A DNA stretch of 64,000 bases from Candidatus Methanoperedens sp. (GCA_012026795.1 VEPM01000006.1:1-64000), one strand, 5' to 3'; shown: positions 31,824 through 41,503, counted from the first letter of the stretch. Notes: a model not told the origin generated them from the sequence alone. Numbers and translations: made by a program.

Positions 31824-33008
31824 TCAGTCCTTTTTTTCAGAACCACCCTTTATCTTCTCATGTTCTCCATTTTTCCCGACTTTGGCAGTGCTCTCTGATT
31901 GTTTTGATCTTTCTATATCTTTTGAGTTCTCAATCTTTTTGCCATTTTCAACTTTTTTATATTCCAGGATTTTGAGCTCTAATCCTTTAACTATTTCATC
32001 AGAGTTGAGTTCTGAAAGTCTCTTATCGATCCCATCAACGATTCCGGACTTTGTTGTTTCATTAAGATGGAATTTGAATTCTACTTTGACATCTGTAAAA
32101 ATCCCTTCAACTTTTGCTTTGACATGAAGTTTTACATTATAGTCTTTCGAATCTTTTTCGTCCGATGCGGTCAATGTTGTTGTAGGAGCCCCTATAACAT
32201 CTGTGCTGTCATCATCATTCTCAAACTTTAGATTTTCACTCAGATTTATTCTGAGATTCTTAAGTTCATTAAGTGTCTCTTCAACAATATCTGTCTTATT
32301 GGTACTGTTTGTCTGGAATCTCAGATCGATATTGACAGTCGAACCATTATCCGTTACCTCTGCTTTTATCCGGGTTCGCTCCTTTGCATCCTCATATTCA
32401 TTACGCTCTTCCATTTCAACCCGTACAGATTTAGATCTTAACTTTTTCTCAAGATTCTTGCTGTTCTTGTAAGCTATCTGAAGTCCTTTGTTATCAGGAT
32501 GTGAGATGCTGAGATTTTCAAGTATAAATTGATGCTTCAGTACCATTTGCTTTGCATTGATATAGCCAGTGTCGTTATCTGAGAGTTCAGACATTGAAGC
32601 ATTTACTTCATTCATTTTTTCTTCATATTGAGCAAGTGCCTTATCTGCAGTTTCCAAGTCATTTTGTTTCAATGCCTTTCTATACTCATTTATTCTATGT
32701 CGTGCGTGAGATACCTGTTTTCCGAGTTTTTCACTCGAGTTATAAGTAAAAGTCTCATCCATATTCTCAAATGCGATCTTTAATCTGTATAATAGATGTC
32801 CTGGGCCAAATATACCTGTATCCGATTCGTCATCATCTGGCTCCGGAGTTGCTGTTGGGGTAACTGTTAGTGTTACAGTTGGGGTTCCGGTTACATTTAC
32901 AGTTGGTGTTTCATTAGCCGTACCATTCTCTATGGCGCCAGCCATGCCTACAGTAAAGACCAGAACCAACAGGATCATACCTGCCATAGTCATATTTCTC
33001 AATCTCAT
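31824..33008 (-). CDS. Secreted DUF5667-like protein
   Basis: 394 aa. A signal peptide (1-25, VGMAGAIEN) is followed by a Thr-rich stretch (TPTVTLTVTPTATPEPDDDESD). A helical domain GPGHLLYRLKIAFENMDETFTYNS...HRINEYRKALKQNDLETADKALAQYEEKMNE at about 70-140 matches the DUF5667 pattern. The rest is charged, with two related beta-helical segments (RIKAEVTDNGSTVNIDLRF and KLHVKAKVEGIFTDVKVEFKF), suggesting an internal duplication. There is no C-terminal anchor. Function unknown; these proteins are common surface proteins in Methanosarcinales. Confidence 0.75.
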   Translation of the reverse strand: MRLRNMTMAGMILLVLVFTVGMAGAIENGTANETPTVNVTGTPTVTLTVTPTATPEPDDDESDTGIFGPGHLLYRLKIAFENMDETFTYNSSEKLGKQVSHARHRINEYRKALKQNDLETADKALAQYEEKMNEVNASMSELSDNDTGYINAKQMVLKHQFILENLSISHPDNKGLQIAYKNSKNLEKKLRSKSVRVEMEERNEYEDAKERTRIKAEVTDNGSTVNIDLRFQTNSTNKTDIVEETLNELKNLRINLSENLKFENDDDSTDVIGAPTTTLTASDEKDSKDYNVKLHVKAKVEGIFTDVKVEFKFHLNETTKSGIVDGIDKRLSELNSDEIVKGLELKILEYKKVENGKKIENSKDIERSKQSESTAKVGKNGEHEKIKGGSEKKD

Positions 33009-33450
33009 AATTTCACCTCTTATTTATGCGGCATTTTGTCGCTAAGAACGTATCATGATCATCAGTAATTTAACCATTCTTACTGTCTAATAATATTTAA
33101 AAGTTCATTATTCCCTGGAAAAATGTTAATTCCTTTAAAAATGTCCTGTTTATTTTATATGATCTTAAAAGTAGATAAAATAGGATAAAAGATTGTTAAA
33201 ATCCAATTATCTATGTAAACATGATATTCTTATCTTAAGATGAGTCAATAATTCCTTAGAGCTAACATGTTAATACAATTGGATTTCAATTCAATATCAA
33301 TGATTCAAATCCCTCCTCGACCATAACCTAAATATACCCATAAAACTATAACGATTATTCAATCGGTGTTACGAAATTTCATAATTGTAATACTATATAT
33401 GTTTATAATTATGAAATATTAATAAAAATAATTTGAGGAGGACATAGAAA
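33009..33450. other. AT-rich divergent intergenic region
   Basis: About 440 bp between the divergent DUF5667-like gene and cbiM. It contains no convincing frame. The left part holds the promoter of the minus-strand gene; the right end carries the cbiM operator and TATA (separate entry). A Shine-Dalgarno GAGGAGG lies at 33436-33442. The middle is plain AT-rich sequence in which I see no structured element. Confidence 0.6.
33376..33417 (+). promoter_or_regulatory. Palindromic operator enclosing the cbiM TATA box
   Basis: Perfect 11-bp inverted arms ATTTCATAATT (33376-33386) and AATTATGAAAT (33407-33417), with 20 bp between them. The intervening bases include CTATATATG (about 33393-33401), a good TATA box about 25 bp before the expected start near 33425. 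A dimeric metal-responsive repressor bound here would block TBP. The regulator is not identified. Confidence 0.65.
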
Positions 33451-34386
33451 ATGCATATACCTGACACGTTTATTCCGCTGGGGCAGGCGGCAATCTACTG
33501 GATAATATCGATATTATTTATTGCAAGAGCAGTAAAATGGGCGAGAAAGGACATGAACGAGAACATGATACCGCTTTTTGGCGTTCTTGCTGCAGGCATT
33601 TTCGTTCTCCAGACCATTAACATCGCGGCAAGCCTCCTTGTTCCCGTACCTGTGCTCACAGGTGTCAGCTGGCATATTGTAGGCGCTGCACTTACTGCAA
33701 TAATATTTGCAAGCCCCTGGGCGGCAGTACTGCTGATGACAATGGTGCTTGCTATACAGTTCCTTTTCGGGGACGGCGGGATAACAGTGATGGGAGCGAA
33801 CATATTGAACATGGGAGTTATCGGGGGCTTTCTGGGATATTATACATTCATCGGTCTGGGCAAACTTTCAGTAAAGCGCCCCATTACAATGTTCGCAAGT
33901 GGCTGGCTGAGTATGCTGTTACCTGCTATCGCCCTTTCATTTGAACTCTGGCTGGCTGGCACTTTTCCTCTCAAACAGGGCGTTCTTCTCATGGGCACAT
34001 TCCAGGGGATTGCAGGGATCGGGGAAGGTCTTATAACTGTAATAGTATTTGGCGCAATAATAAAAGCAAGGCCTGATATCGTTAATGAAGGTACACACAG
34101 GAAAGAAAGCACAGCAAAGGTTGCAGTTGTGGGAGCTTTCGCTTTATTAGGACTTGCCATGGCAGCGCCATTTCTTGCATCAGGCGACCCGGATGGCCTT
34201 CAGCAGACAGCAAGCCTGGTCGTGAGCAACGAGATCAACAATATGATCGCGCCAATAACTCCACTGTTCCCGAGTTATGCTATACCAGGAATGGGAGAAG
34301 CTGGAAAAGTTGCTGCTATTGTAATTGGATTTGCAGCAATACTGGTCGTGTGGATTGGAATATCAAGGGTCATAAAAAAGGTATAA
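33451..34386 (+). CDS. cbiM: Cobalt/nickel ECF transporter substrate-binding component CbiM with CbiN-like tail
   Basis: 311 aa, about eight membrane segments. It begins with the MHIPD signature, whose N-terminal Met-His chelates Co2+ or Ni2+. TGVSWHIVGAALTAIIF and NMGVIGGFLGYY are further family blocks. After the M domain (about 1-215) come two more helices around a loop (LASGDPDGLQQTA), which look like a fused CbiN/NikN. It takes up metal for cobamides or for Ni-F430; metal choice cannot be told. It is first in cbiM-cbiO-cbiQ. Confidence 0.92.
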   Translation: MHIPDTFIPLGQAAIYWIISILFIARAVKWARKDMNENMIPLFGVLAAGIFVLQTINIAASLLVPVPVLTGVSWHIVGAALTAIIFASPWAAVLLMTMVLAIQFLFGDGGITVMGANILNMGVIGGFLGYYTFIGLGKLSVKRPITMFASGWLSMLLPAIALSFELWLAGTFPLKQGVLLMGTFQGIAGIGEGLITVIVFGAIIKARPDIVNEGTHRKESTAKVAVVGAFALLGLAMAAPFLASGDPDGLQQTASLVVSNEINNMIAPITPLFPSYAIPGMGEAGKVAAIVIGFAAILVVWIGISRVIKKV

Positions 34387-34387
34387 T

Positions 34388-35212
34388 ATGAACATTATTG
34401 AGGCCCGAAACCTCACACATGTATACCGAGGGAAGATCACTGCCCTTGATGCAATCAATTTCACGGCAAAGCCGGGTGAAAGGATCGCAATAATAGGAGC
34501 AAACGGAGCGGGGAAATCAACGCTTTTCAAGCATTTTAACGGGATACTTAAACCCACAAGCGGCGAGGTACTGATCAAGGGAAAATGCATAAGTGATGAA
34601 AATATCCTCGAAGCCAGGAAAACCGTGGGCGTTGTTTTCCAGGACCCTGATGACCAGATATTTGCCCCCACGGTGAAACAGGATGTAGCATTCGGCCCTA
34701 TGAACCTTGGTTTAAGTATGGAAGAGATCGAAAAGCGTGTCCATGAGTCGCTTGAGACCGTTCGGCTTACTGGTTTTGAAGAAAGGGCCCCACACCATCT
34801 CAGTACAGGCGAGAAAAAAAAAGTAGCGATTGCAGGTATCCTTGCAATGAAGCCTGAAGTTCTTGTTCTTGATGAACCCACAGCAGGGCTTGACCCTGGC
34901 GGAGCTATACGACTCATCAAGCTTATAAACGGCATGAACCGGTACCTCGGTATAACAACCATAGTCTCAACACACGAAGTGGATATAGTACCCATGCTTG
35001 CTGACAGGGTTTGCATCATGTCAAAAGGTAAAATAATAGGAGATGGCACGCCCCTTGAAATATTCTCATCGCCTGAACTCATAAAGAAAACCCATCTTCG
35101 CCTTCCGATGGTAGCACAGCTCATGGAGATGCTCCAGGAAGAAGGAGTGCCCGTCGGGGTGAAATTCACGCTTGAAGAAGCAAGGGATGAACTGTTAAAG
35201 GTCGTGAAATAA
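34388..35212 (+). CDS. cbiO: Cobalt/nickel ECF transporter ATPase CbiO
   Basis: 274 aa. Walker A GANGAGKST near 38, Q-loop FQDPDDQIF, signature HLSTGEKKKVAIAG (LSTGE in place of the usual LSGGQ, as in many CbiO/NikO), Walker B VLVLDEPTAGLDP, switch His in STHEVD. It energises the CbiM/CbiQ transporter from the cytoplasm. It starts 1 bp after the cbiM stop. Confidence 0.94.
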   Translation: MNIIEARNLTHVYRGKITALDAINFTAKPGERIAIIGANGAGKSTLFKHFNGILKPTSGEVLIKGKCISDENILEARKTVGVVFQDPDDQIFAPTVKQDVAFGPMNLGLSMEEIEKRVHESLETVRLTGFEERAPHHLSTGEKKKVAIAGILAMKPEVLVLDEPTAGLDPGGAIRLIKLINGMNRYLGITTIVSTHEVDIVPMLADRVCIMSKGKIIGDGTPLEIFSSPELIKKTHLRLPMVAQLMEMLQEEGVPVGVKFTLEEARDELLKVVK

Positions 35213-36022
35213 ATGCATGTTTCCATCACGGAAATGGAGCGTGAAACATATAAGAAATCCCCTATACATGGGATCGATGGAAGGATAAAGATTCTTATGA
35301 CCCTTGCCATCACTATTTATGTGGTGGCCCTGCCGCGGATGGACATTCTGAATTTCACAAAACTCGGTATACTGGAAGCATATCTTCTTCTTCTCATGCT
35401 TTTTTCAAGAATAGGGTTGTCACATCTTGCTGCAAGATTTTTAATAGCGCTTCCTTTCGGGCTTGGCATATCGATTCTCCAGCCATTCCTGAAACAGCCG
35501 TTCCTTAATGATTTTACAATTATGTACAGGCTGCCAATGGGGATTGAAGTTACAAATGAAGGACTATTATATGGCGCTATCATTTTCGTAAAATTTTTTG
35601 TGTGTATAAGCTCTGTAATACTTCTCTCTTCAACCACGTCAATGAGTGAACTTGTGGCATCTGCAAGGCGGCTTGGCCTTCCAAAGGAAATGGCGCTCCT
35701 TTTTACAATGATGGTTCGTTACCTCTTTGTATTCTGGAATATGCTGGGCAGGATAAGAACAGCACAAAAAACCCGCTGTTTTGAGATCTGGAACAGGAAC
35801 GTTCCAAGAAAATGGACACTTGAGCAAATAGGTTATACTATCAGCTCACTTTTCATTCGTTCTTATGAGCAGGGCGAGAGAACATACCAGAGCATGCTGT
35901 GCAGGGGATACTGTGCAGATGCTCATGTGTATGTGGATAAGAAAAAATTACATATCACAGATTTTGCTGTACTGGCTGTTACATTTGGGGTTATCGTTGT
36001 TTCAAATATACAGGTGTTTTAG
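35213..36022 (+). CDS. cbiQ: Cobalt/nickel ECF transporter transmembrane component CbiQ
   Basis: 269 aa with five or six membrane helices. The start SPIHGIDGRIKILMTLAITIYVV and the cytoplasmic coupling motifs ARRLGLPKEMALLF and RTYQSMLCRGYC match the T component, which couples CbiO to CbiM. ATG directly follows the cbiO stop (TAAATG). It completes the transporter operon. Confidence 0.93.
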   Translation: MHVSITEMERETYKKSPIHGIDGRIKILMTLAITIYVVALPRMDILNFTKLGILEAYLLLLMLFSRIGLSHLAARFLIALPFGLGISILQPFLKQPFLNDFTIMYRLPMGIEVTNEGLLYGAIIFVKFFVCISSVILLSSTTSMSELVASARRLGLPKEMALLFTMMVRYLFVFWNMLGRIRTAQKTRCFEIWNRNVPRKWTLEQIGYTISSLFIRSYEQGERTYQSMLCRGYCADAHVYVDKKKLHITDFAVLAVTFGVIVVSNIQVF

Positions 36023-36103
36023 AAAATTGCTGCCTTCTGTGGCATACCTGCGTAAGGTTGAAATACAATAACCCCCGATTATTATATACAGAGGATAAAA
36101 AAC

Positions 36104-36310
36104 ATGGCTGAAAGAAAATATATCATAGAATCCAGAAGATATGTGGACGACGATGGTAACAGGACATTTGACAAATGGATCACAAGTTCGAATGTAATTG
36201 AAGTGAAGCATAATGAACAATATCTGGTATTTTTCCCGCTTGAGGGGGAACATGCAGGAAAGAAACATTATATCCCTTTCTCAAATATTCACATAGTCAG
36301 GGAATTATAA
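36104..36310 (+). CDS. Small conserved-looking hypothetical protein
   Basis: 68 aa, hydrophilic, predicted mostly beta (KYIIESRRYVDDDGNRTFDKWITSSNVIEVKHNEQYLVFFPLEGEHAGKKHYIPFSNIHIV). The frame is compact, with an AGAGGAT site 6 bp before ATG. The fold may be a small barrel, but I do not recognise it. It follows cbiQ by 80 bp with its own TATA-like TTATTATATACAG at 36077-36089, so probably separate. Confidence 0.65.
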   Translation: MAERKYIIESRRYVDDDGNRTFDKWITSSNVIEVKHNEQYLVFFPLEGEHAGKKHYIPFSNIHIVREL

Positions 36311-36354
36311 ATAATAATATCAGCCAACGATCGTAAAACCAAAAAGTGAAATGA

Positions 36355-36708
36355 ATGACAATGGTATCTATGATAATGGCAATAAATGATGTAGCACAAG
36401 AGATACCTCTTGAAAATTCATGGGATGGACTTGGACTATTAATTCTTGGTCTTCCATTATTATCGTGTACAGTATCATTTCTTGTAATATATAAATTTAC
36501 AAAGAATATAACACGTAGCGCACTGTGGGCAATAATTGGATTTATAGGGGCTTTCTTTGTGCTGTCTATTCCAATTAATAGTGAAGGAGATATTTTACAA
36601 TCTATTATTAATCCGGGAGGCGTATATGCAGCAATAATTTACTTTGTAGTGATGACAACGTTTATAGGATTAATTGGAGCGTACATACAGGCCGGGCGGG
36701 CATATTAA
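36355..36708 (+). CDS. Small membrane protein, unknown
   Basis: 117 aa with three hydrophobic helices (about 25-48, 55-73, 90-112) and short polar ends. An ATG 4 bp earlier opens another short frame and is not used for this product. No motif or family is recognised. Confidence 0.6.
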   Translation: MTMVSMIMAINDVAQEIPLENSWDGLGLLILGLPLLSCTVSFLVIYKFTKNITRSALWAIIGFIGAFFVLSIPINSEGDILQSIINPGGVYAAIIYFVVMTTFIGLIGAYIQAGRAY

Positions 36709-36715
36709 TCCTATA

Positions 36716-36884
36716 TCAATCCTGAAACCATTCCAAAAAGTCACCCGGTAATATCCTCGAATCTTGCATATGGATAAAGAGTTCCTGATAAATTAACTGC
36801 ATCCTTTCCTGTTGGCTCAGGTTTCTATAATAGGGAAGCGGTCTATCAGGTGGTGGTTCTTCAGTCGGATAACTTTCACTTCAT
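36716..36884 (-). pseudogene. Possible frameshifted small gene
   Basis: Minus strand reads ATG AAG then, one base out of frame, ESYPTEEPPPDRPLPYYRN and on to QERMQLIYQEL...GDFLEWFQD before TGA at 36716-36718. Removing one base near 36878 would give a continuous protein of about 55 aa. The internal Met (about 36800) could instead start a 28-aa peptide. The interval 36709-36997 holds nothing else. Confidence 0.3.
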
Positions 36885-36997
36885 ACAAAAGAATGAAAGC
36901 TATTGAAATCAACTTATCTATTTCAGAAGTGGAATAAGAAAAAGAGTCTATAGTTTCCTATATATTGAAAAAAAGGCTTTACGCCTTTTAATTTTTA

Positions 36998-37405
36998 TTA
37001 AAATTCACATTCATCAAGGAACTGCTTAAACGACGCCAGTTCAGTCCTGCTTTTCTGGATCTCGCGATTTAATTCACTACCTATCTGTGTAAACATCTGT
37101 TTGAGTTTTTCAGTATCGATCCGCTTCGGGACCTGTACTTCAAAAAGGTAATCTTTTGCCCCGACTTTTATCGAGCCGATCATGATTTCCTTATATTTGA
37201 ACAATATATTGCGGACTATTTGTCTTATGGATTCTGCCTTGAACCTGTATTCATGAATCTTATATTCCGAATCCGGTTCAATGTATTTCCAGTCTATATT
37301 ATTGGGATATACCTGAAGCGTATAATTCAGGTCATCCGCTGATACCATTTTTGCCTTTAGTTTGATATTTATTTCAGTTTCTTTTAAAACTTCTGGTTCA
37401 GTCAC
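36998..37405 (-). CDS. Conserved-looking hypothetical protein
   Basis: 135 aa, soluble. After a short charged N-terminus comes a beta-rich part (NYTLQVYPNNIDWKYIEPDSEYKIHEYRFKAESIRQIV), then an alpha-beta part and a C-terminal helix (LKQMFTQIGSELNREIQKSRTEL). No Cys-motif or signal is seen. It starts 14 bp after the ilvE stop, so probably co-transcribed with it. I do not recognise it. Confidence 0.65.
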   Translation of the reverse strand: MTEPEVLKETEINIKLKAKMVSADDLNYTLQVYPNNIDWKYIEPDSEYKIHEYRFKAESIRQIVRNILFKYKEIMIGSIKVGAKDYLFEVQVPKRIDTEKLKQMFTQIGSELNREIQKSRTELASFKQFLDECEF

Positions 37406-37419
37406 TTTCTAAAACCTCT

Positions 37420-38292
37420 CTATATAATAGGAGTCCCTTCTATTATAGTTAATTCCTTAAAAGCAGACATGAGCATTTTGGTAATCTTACCTGGCTTTCC
37501 ATCAGATATTAACCGCCCGTCTATTTTCGTAATGGGCGCTATCTCTGCTGCTGTCCCTGTAACGAAAACCTCATCAGCCGTATAAAGATCAAATAAACCC
37601 ATATTTGTTTCCAGAACATCTATTCCTTCCTTTCCCGCAAGTTCTATTGCAGCCGCTCTTGTTATCCCGCGAAGGTTATTAAGCGCAGGCGGTGTGATAA
37701 CCTGGCCGTTCTTTACAACAAAAATATTATCTCCCGAACCTTCAGAAAGATTACCATGCACATCGAATATTATCGCCTCGTCCCCGCCTTTTGCATTTGC
37801 CTCGATCTTTGCAAGGATGTTATTCAGGTAATTTAATGATTTGATGTTCGGGGGCATTGCTTCCGGGGCGTTTCTCCTGACACCGACTGTAACGCCTGTA
37901 AGCCCTTTTTCATAAAGGTCCCCGTACATTGCGCCCCATTCCTGTGTTATTATGAATATATTGGGTTTGGGACATTTCCTGGGATCAAGACCAAGATCAC
38001 CATCTCCGCGTGATACGATGGGGCGAATATAGGCATCTTTCAGGTTATTTCTCTTCATTGTTTCGATGATAGCTTTTTTCATCTCATCTTTCGACAGCGG
38101 GATCTTAAGGTCTATCGCTTTTGCAGAATCGTACATCCTGTCAAGATGCTCGTCAAGCCTGAATACCCGGCCGTTATATGCCCTTATGCCTTCAAAAACT
38201 CCATCCCCATATAAGAAACCATGATCATATATGGAGGTTCTTGCCTCTTGTTTTGGCACAAATTTTCCGTTAAAATAAATTACTAAATCCAT
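37420..38292 (-). CDS. ilvE: Branched-chain amino acid aminotransferase (class IV)
   Basis: 290 aa. Hallmarks: [39 protein letters not shown] Lys in [17 protein letters not shown] (about 155), [13 protein letters not shown] and [11 protein letters not shown]. It interconverts branched-chain amino acids and their keto acids. I chose ATG 38292 over the in-frame start 54 bp earlier because a TATA box (GCATATATC, centre about 38325) lies only about 33 bp upstream, implying an almost leaderless mRNA. Confidence 0.93.
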   Translation of the reverse strand: MDLVIYFNGKFVPKQEARTSIYDHGFLYGDGVFEGIRAYNGRVFRLDEHLDRMYDSAKAIDLKIPLSKDEMKKAIIETMKRNNLKDAYIRPIVSRGDGDLGLDPRKCPKPNIFIITQEWGAMYGDLYEKGLTGVTVGVRRNAPEAMPPNIKSLNYLNNILAKIEANAKGGDEAIIFDVHGNLSEGSGDNIFVVKNGQVITPPALNNLRGITRAAAIELAGKEGIDVLETNMGLFDLYTADEVFVTGTAAEIAPITKIDGRLISDGKPGKITKMLMSAFKELTIIEGTPII

Positions 38293-38342
38293 GAGAATCG
38301 CTTTCACATAGGAAACGCCTGGATATATGCGTTTTGATTGCT

Positions 38343-39338
38343 TCATCTTGCCATATATATCCCGTCCACCACTCTCTCGATCCTGACCGGGATTTCTTTT
38401 CCCACAGGAATATTGCCGGCATCCACAATTGTCAATACCCTGTCCCTTGCAACCGCAAGTTTTTCACCTTTCATCCAGCCCGGCCCTATAACTTTTACTT
38501 TTACTTTTTCGTTTCTCTTGAACATCCTGGGAAGAGCTTTACAGACATGGCTTCCAAAATCCTGCGGGGATAGGATAAGCTTTGTCTGGAATTTCCTTTC
38601 CCATTCCCCCATCTGTGAATAGAATTTTTCCCAGCTCATCACTTTCACGCCAGGTTTCCTACCGTGCTTATGGGAAAGGAATTTCTGTATTCCAAGAGCA
38701 GGCCATTTTTTACCCGCACCGATCGAAAGTGCAAATTCGATTAATTTTGGGATCTCTTCATCATTTATGCCTGGAAGCCATACAGGGGCGATAAGAAGAT
38801 CAATATCAGTTTTCATGGCAATATATTCTGCATTCTTCAGGATTTTTTCAATATTGTAAGACTCGATCCCTGCGATCCTCTTTGCAAGTTCCGGGTCAAG
38901 CGCTTCAATAGATATATTAATTCGGGACAGGCCCGCATTATCCAGTTCATCAATGAGTTTTGTGTTCAATAGGACCCCATTTGTCTGCATGGAAATGGTC
39001 TTGACACTTTTGTTTTCAGAAAGCTTTCGCACAAGATCAACAAGTTGCGGGTACATGGCAGGCTCTCCTACCGTATCGATATGAGCTTCAATGTCATCGA
39101 TCTCTTTATAAGAGGCAGCCCATTCAAAAGCCGGAAGCAGTTGCGAAAGATCAACCATGTATTCCGATATCCTCTGATGTGAATTAGGACCTGCATCTGT
39201 TGAGCAGAAAATACAGGAAATAGGACATTCACTTATCGGGCGAACCTGCAATACGTTCGTCCCGCGGTCAATGATACCAAATGCGATACACCCGAAAAGC
39301 GGGATATCGCGGATAAGGATGTTGTTACGTTTTGTCAT
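38343..39338 (-). CDS. Radical SAM protein with C-terminal TRAM-like domain
   Basis: 331 aa. The cluster motif [13 protein letters not shown] (C-x3-C-xx-C) is near residue 38; THE GGEP-equivalent region is [14 protein letters not shown], followed by [10 protein letters not shown]. The last 55-60 residues ([37 protein letters not shown]) look like a TRAM RNA-binding barrel, implying an RNA substrate. It overlaps the endonuclease III gene by 14 bp. The product is not assigned. Confidence 0.85.
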   Translation of the reverse strand: MTKRNNILIRDIPLFGCIAFGIIDRGTNVLQVRPISECPISCIFCSTDAGPNSHQRISEYMVDLSQLLPAFEWAASYKEIDDIEAHIDTVGEPAMYPQLVDLVRKLSENKSVKTISMQTNGVLLNTKLIDELDNAGLSRINISIEALDPELAKRIAGIESYNIEKILKNAEYIAMKTDIDLLIAPVWLPGINDEEIPKLIEFALSIGAGKKWPALGIQKFLSHKHGRKPGVKVMSWEKFYSQMGEWERKFQTKLILSPQDFGSHVCKALPRMFKRNEKVKVKVIGPGWMKGEKLAVARDRVLTIVDAGNIPVGKEIPVRIERVVDGIYMAR

Positions 39339-39930
39339 TTTCTGTCAATATACATTCAGAGCATCGTTTTTTCCCGCAGAATTGTTTTCCGTATTCGACA
39401 ATCAGGGCATGGAATTCCTTATACAGGGAAACATCAGGAGGCAGCGAACTCTCAAAGACCGATTGGAGTTTTCTGTAATCGCCCTCTATCCCGATGCATT
39501 TGCACATCCTTTTTGTATAGGCATCAATCACGAATTTTGGTTTATCTGCCGCGTATAATACGATACTGTCAGCTGTTTCGTTACCTACTCCGTCCAGGGA
39601 AAGAAGGACATTGCGGAGTTCGTTGGCAGGTTTTTCAAGAAGATCAGGATTTTCGTGGAAAAATGCCGAAATATTTTTTAATCTCATAGCTTTTTGCCTG
39701 TAAAATCCCGTACACCTGATAAGTTCTTCCAGTTCTTCCGTTTTAACTTTTGAAAGATTATCTGCTTCCAGCAGGCTATGATCTTTCAGGTTCTTTATCG
39801 CCCTTTCCACATTCTCCCACCTTGTCTGCTGTGTGAGAATAGCTCCGATAACAACCTCAAAAGCCGTATCTGCTGGCCACCAATGCCTGGGACCAAGTTC
39901 ACGACGGAGCAGATCATAAACCTTTTTCAT
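39325..39930 (-). CDS. Endonuclease III-family DNA glycosylase/lyase
   Basis: 201 aa. The HhH motif LLSLDGVGNETADSIVLYA near 113 is followed by catalytic Asp in FVIDAYTKRMC. The 4Fe-4S ligands are at the C-terminus, GKQFCGKKRCSECIL plus an upstream Cys. ILTQQTRWENVERAI near 32 replaces the usual ILSQQT. It removes damaged or mismatched bases. It overlaps genes on both sides (npdG by 4 bp, radical SAM by 14 bp). Confidence 0.9.
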   Translation of the reverse strand: MKKVYDLLRRELGPRHWWPADTAFEVVIGAILTQQTRWENVERAIKNLKDHSLLEADNLSKVKTEELEELIRCTGFYRQKAMRLKNISAFFHENPDLLEKPANELRNVLLSLDGVGNETADSIVLYAADKPKFVIDAYTKRMCKCIGIEGDYRKLQSVFESSLPPDVSLYKEFHALIVEYGKQFCGKKRCSECILTENDKT

Positions 39931-40583
39931 ACGAACTTAACGCCAAGGTCAGAAAGACCATTGCGGATAGCGAGATTGATCAAAAATGGCGTCAGGGACT
40001 CGATCATATACGATGATGCAAGACCTCCGCCATCAAGAGGACGAAGGGATTTTATTTCGCGGGTAAGTTCCATAACAGTTTGCTTTGCATTCTCATCATC
40101 CCCGCAGACTACAACATCATAATCAAGACTTAATTCAAGTTTTGCGAGTTTTCGCGCTGAAACATTATGGTATGATGAAACGACTTTAACGGTTTTAGGA
40201 AGGATTTCCTGTATCTCAAGTGCTGCGCTTCCCTGATGTGGGGGCGTATATTTAAACAGGCCATTTTTTGTCATGGGAACAACAAGAGAGATAACGATCT
40301 GATTTTTAAACAGGGGCAATAGTTTATTTATAAGGGAAATCACACCTTTGTAGGGCACGGAGAGCACAACCACATCTGCTTCTTCGATAGCTTTCTCGTT
40401 ACCGCATCCTGTAATACCGTAACACTGCAGGCCTCTGTATAAAAGTATATTTGTATACTCCTCCGCTGCATTGACAGCTTTATCAATCTCGCGGGAACAA
40501 ACAAGTATCTCATGTTTTCCTGCCCATCGCAGGGCGAATCCTTCCCCGATGCTGCCTGTACCTCCAAGTATTGCTATTTTCAT
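39927..40583 (-). CDS. npdG: NADPH-dependent F420 reductase (F420:NADP oxidoreductase)
   Basis: 218 aa. The start MKIAILGGTGSIGEGFALRWA binds NADP (GxGxxG variant), with CSRE for the 2'-phosphate. PYKGVISLINKLLPLF, VSSYHNVSARKL and the end GGGLASSYMIESLTPFLINLA are family blocks. It exchanges hydride between F420H2 and NADP+, supplying NADPH for biosynthesis. It overlaps its neighbours by 4 bp on both sides. Confidence 0.94.
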   Translation of the reverse strand: MKIAILGGTGSIGEGFALRWAGKHEILVCSREIDKAVNAAEEYTNILLYRGLQCYGITGCGNEKAIEEADVVVLSVPYKGVISLINKLLPLFKNQIVISLVVPMTKNGLFKYTPPHQGSAALEIQEILPKTVKVVSSYHNVSARKLAKLELSLDYDVVVCGDDENAKQTVMELTREIKSLRPLDGGGLASSYMIESLTPFLINLAIRNGLSDLGVKFV

Positions 40584-41503
40584 GTTTTATCCTTTTCCTT
40601 CAAGATTTTTCGCATCATATGCATATTTTCCCTGTGCATTGAAACTATCAGGTCACTCAGGATAGCAAAAATGAACATCAGTATCCCGGTTACTATAAGA
40701 AGAGTGGCAAGAATTGTAAGGGGAACATGTGTTACGTTATCTATCCATTCGTCTACTACGTATATTCCAACAATTACTCCAATAAAAGTTAAAGTTCCTC
40801 CTATCAGGTTAAAGTAAAAAAGAGGGTTATGTGTCCTGGCAAGAAGATATATTGTTGAAGCGATCCGCAAGCCATCCCTGACTGGCCGAAGTTTTGTAGC
40901 TGCACCGCTTACTCTTGCAAGGTATGTTATGGGTACTTCAACGATTTTGAGATCTTTTTTGACGCATTCAACCGTAATTTCAGTTTCTACTTCAAAACCA
41001 GTCCGGTTCAATTCGATCTGTTTGTAAGAATTATAATTGAATGCCCTGTATCCGGAAAGTATATCATTTAACCAGACGCCATAAGCAAAACCGAATATCT
41101 TGTTTAATACCCTGTTTCCAAGGAGATTTAAGCCAGTGAATGCGCCTGTCTGGTAATTCGTGAACCTGTTACCGATAACATGGTCAGCTTGTCCTGATAT
41201 CATTGGTTCAAGTAATTTGTTTATTTCTTCAGGAAGATATGTCCCATCCCCATCTATCATTACTATATATTTGCTTGATAACAGATGAAATGCCTGGCTG
41301 ATAGCCTGTCCTTTTCCAGTACCGCTTTGTAACACGACTCTGGCTCCTGCATTTTGTGCTTTTGATACCGTATCATCCGCACTGTGACCGTCAATAACAA
41401 GAATATCGGAATAACCTAGCGATTTGAATTCTTTTACCAGACCAGCTATCGTTTTTCCCTCATTGAGGGTGGGTATTAAAATACAGATATCCTCATTATT
41501 CAT
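40580..41503 (-). CDS. aglJ: Family 2 glycosyltransferase, AglJ-like (dolichol-phosphate sugar transferase)
   Basis: 307 aa. The GT2 fold (1-215) starts ILIPTLNEGKTIAGLVKEF, has the metal-binding DGDGTY (MIDGDGTYLPEEI) and the acceptor region GNRFTNYQTGAFTGLNLLGNRVLN. Two C-terminal helices (about 225-290) anchor it in the membrane. The arrangement matches the AglJ type that adds the first sugar to dolichol phosphate in archaeal N-glycosylation, in keeping with the many Asn-Xaa-Ser/Thr sites of secreted proteins here. It overlaps npdG by 4 bp. Confidence 0.83.
   Translation of the reverse strand: MNNEDICILIPTLNEGKTIAGLVKEFKSLGYSDILVIDGHSADDTVSKAQNAGARVVLQSGTGKGQAISQAFHLLSSKYIVMIDGDGTYLPEEINKLLEPMISGQADHVIGNRFTNYQTGAFTGLNLLGNRVLNKIFGFAYGVWLNDILSGYRAFNYNSYKQIELNRTGFEVETEITVECVKKDLKIVEVPITYLARVSGAATKLRPVRDGLRIASTIYLLARTHNPLFYFNLIGGTLTFIGVIVGIYVVDEWIDNVTHVPLTILATLLIVTGILMFIFAILSDLIVSMHRENMHMMRKILKEKDKT

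Noticed and set aside
34363-35313. 316-aa minus-strand frame opposite cbiO
   Set aside because: Shadow of an ABC ATPase gene with full motifs and operon context.
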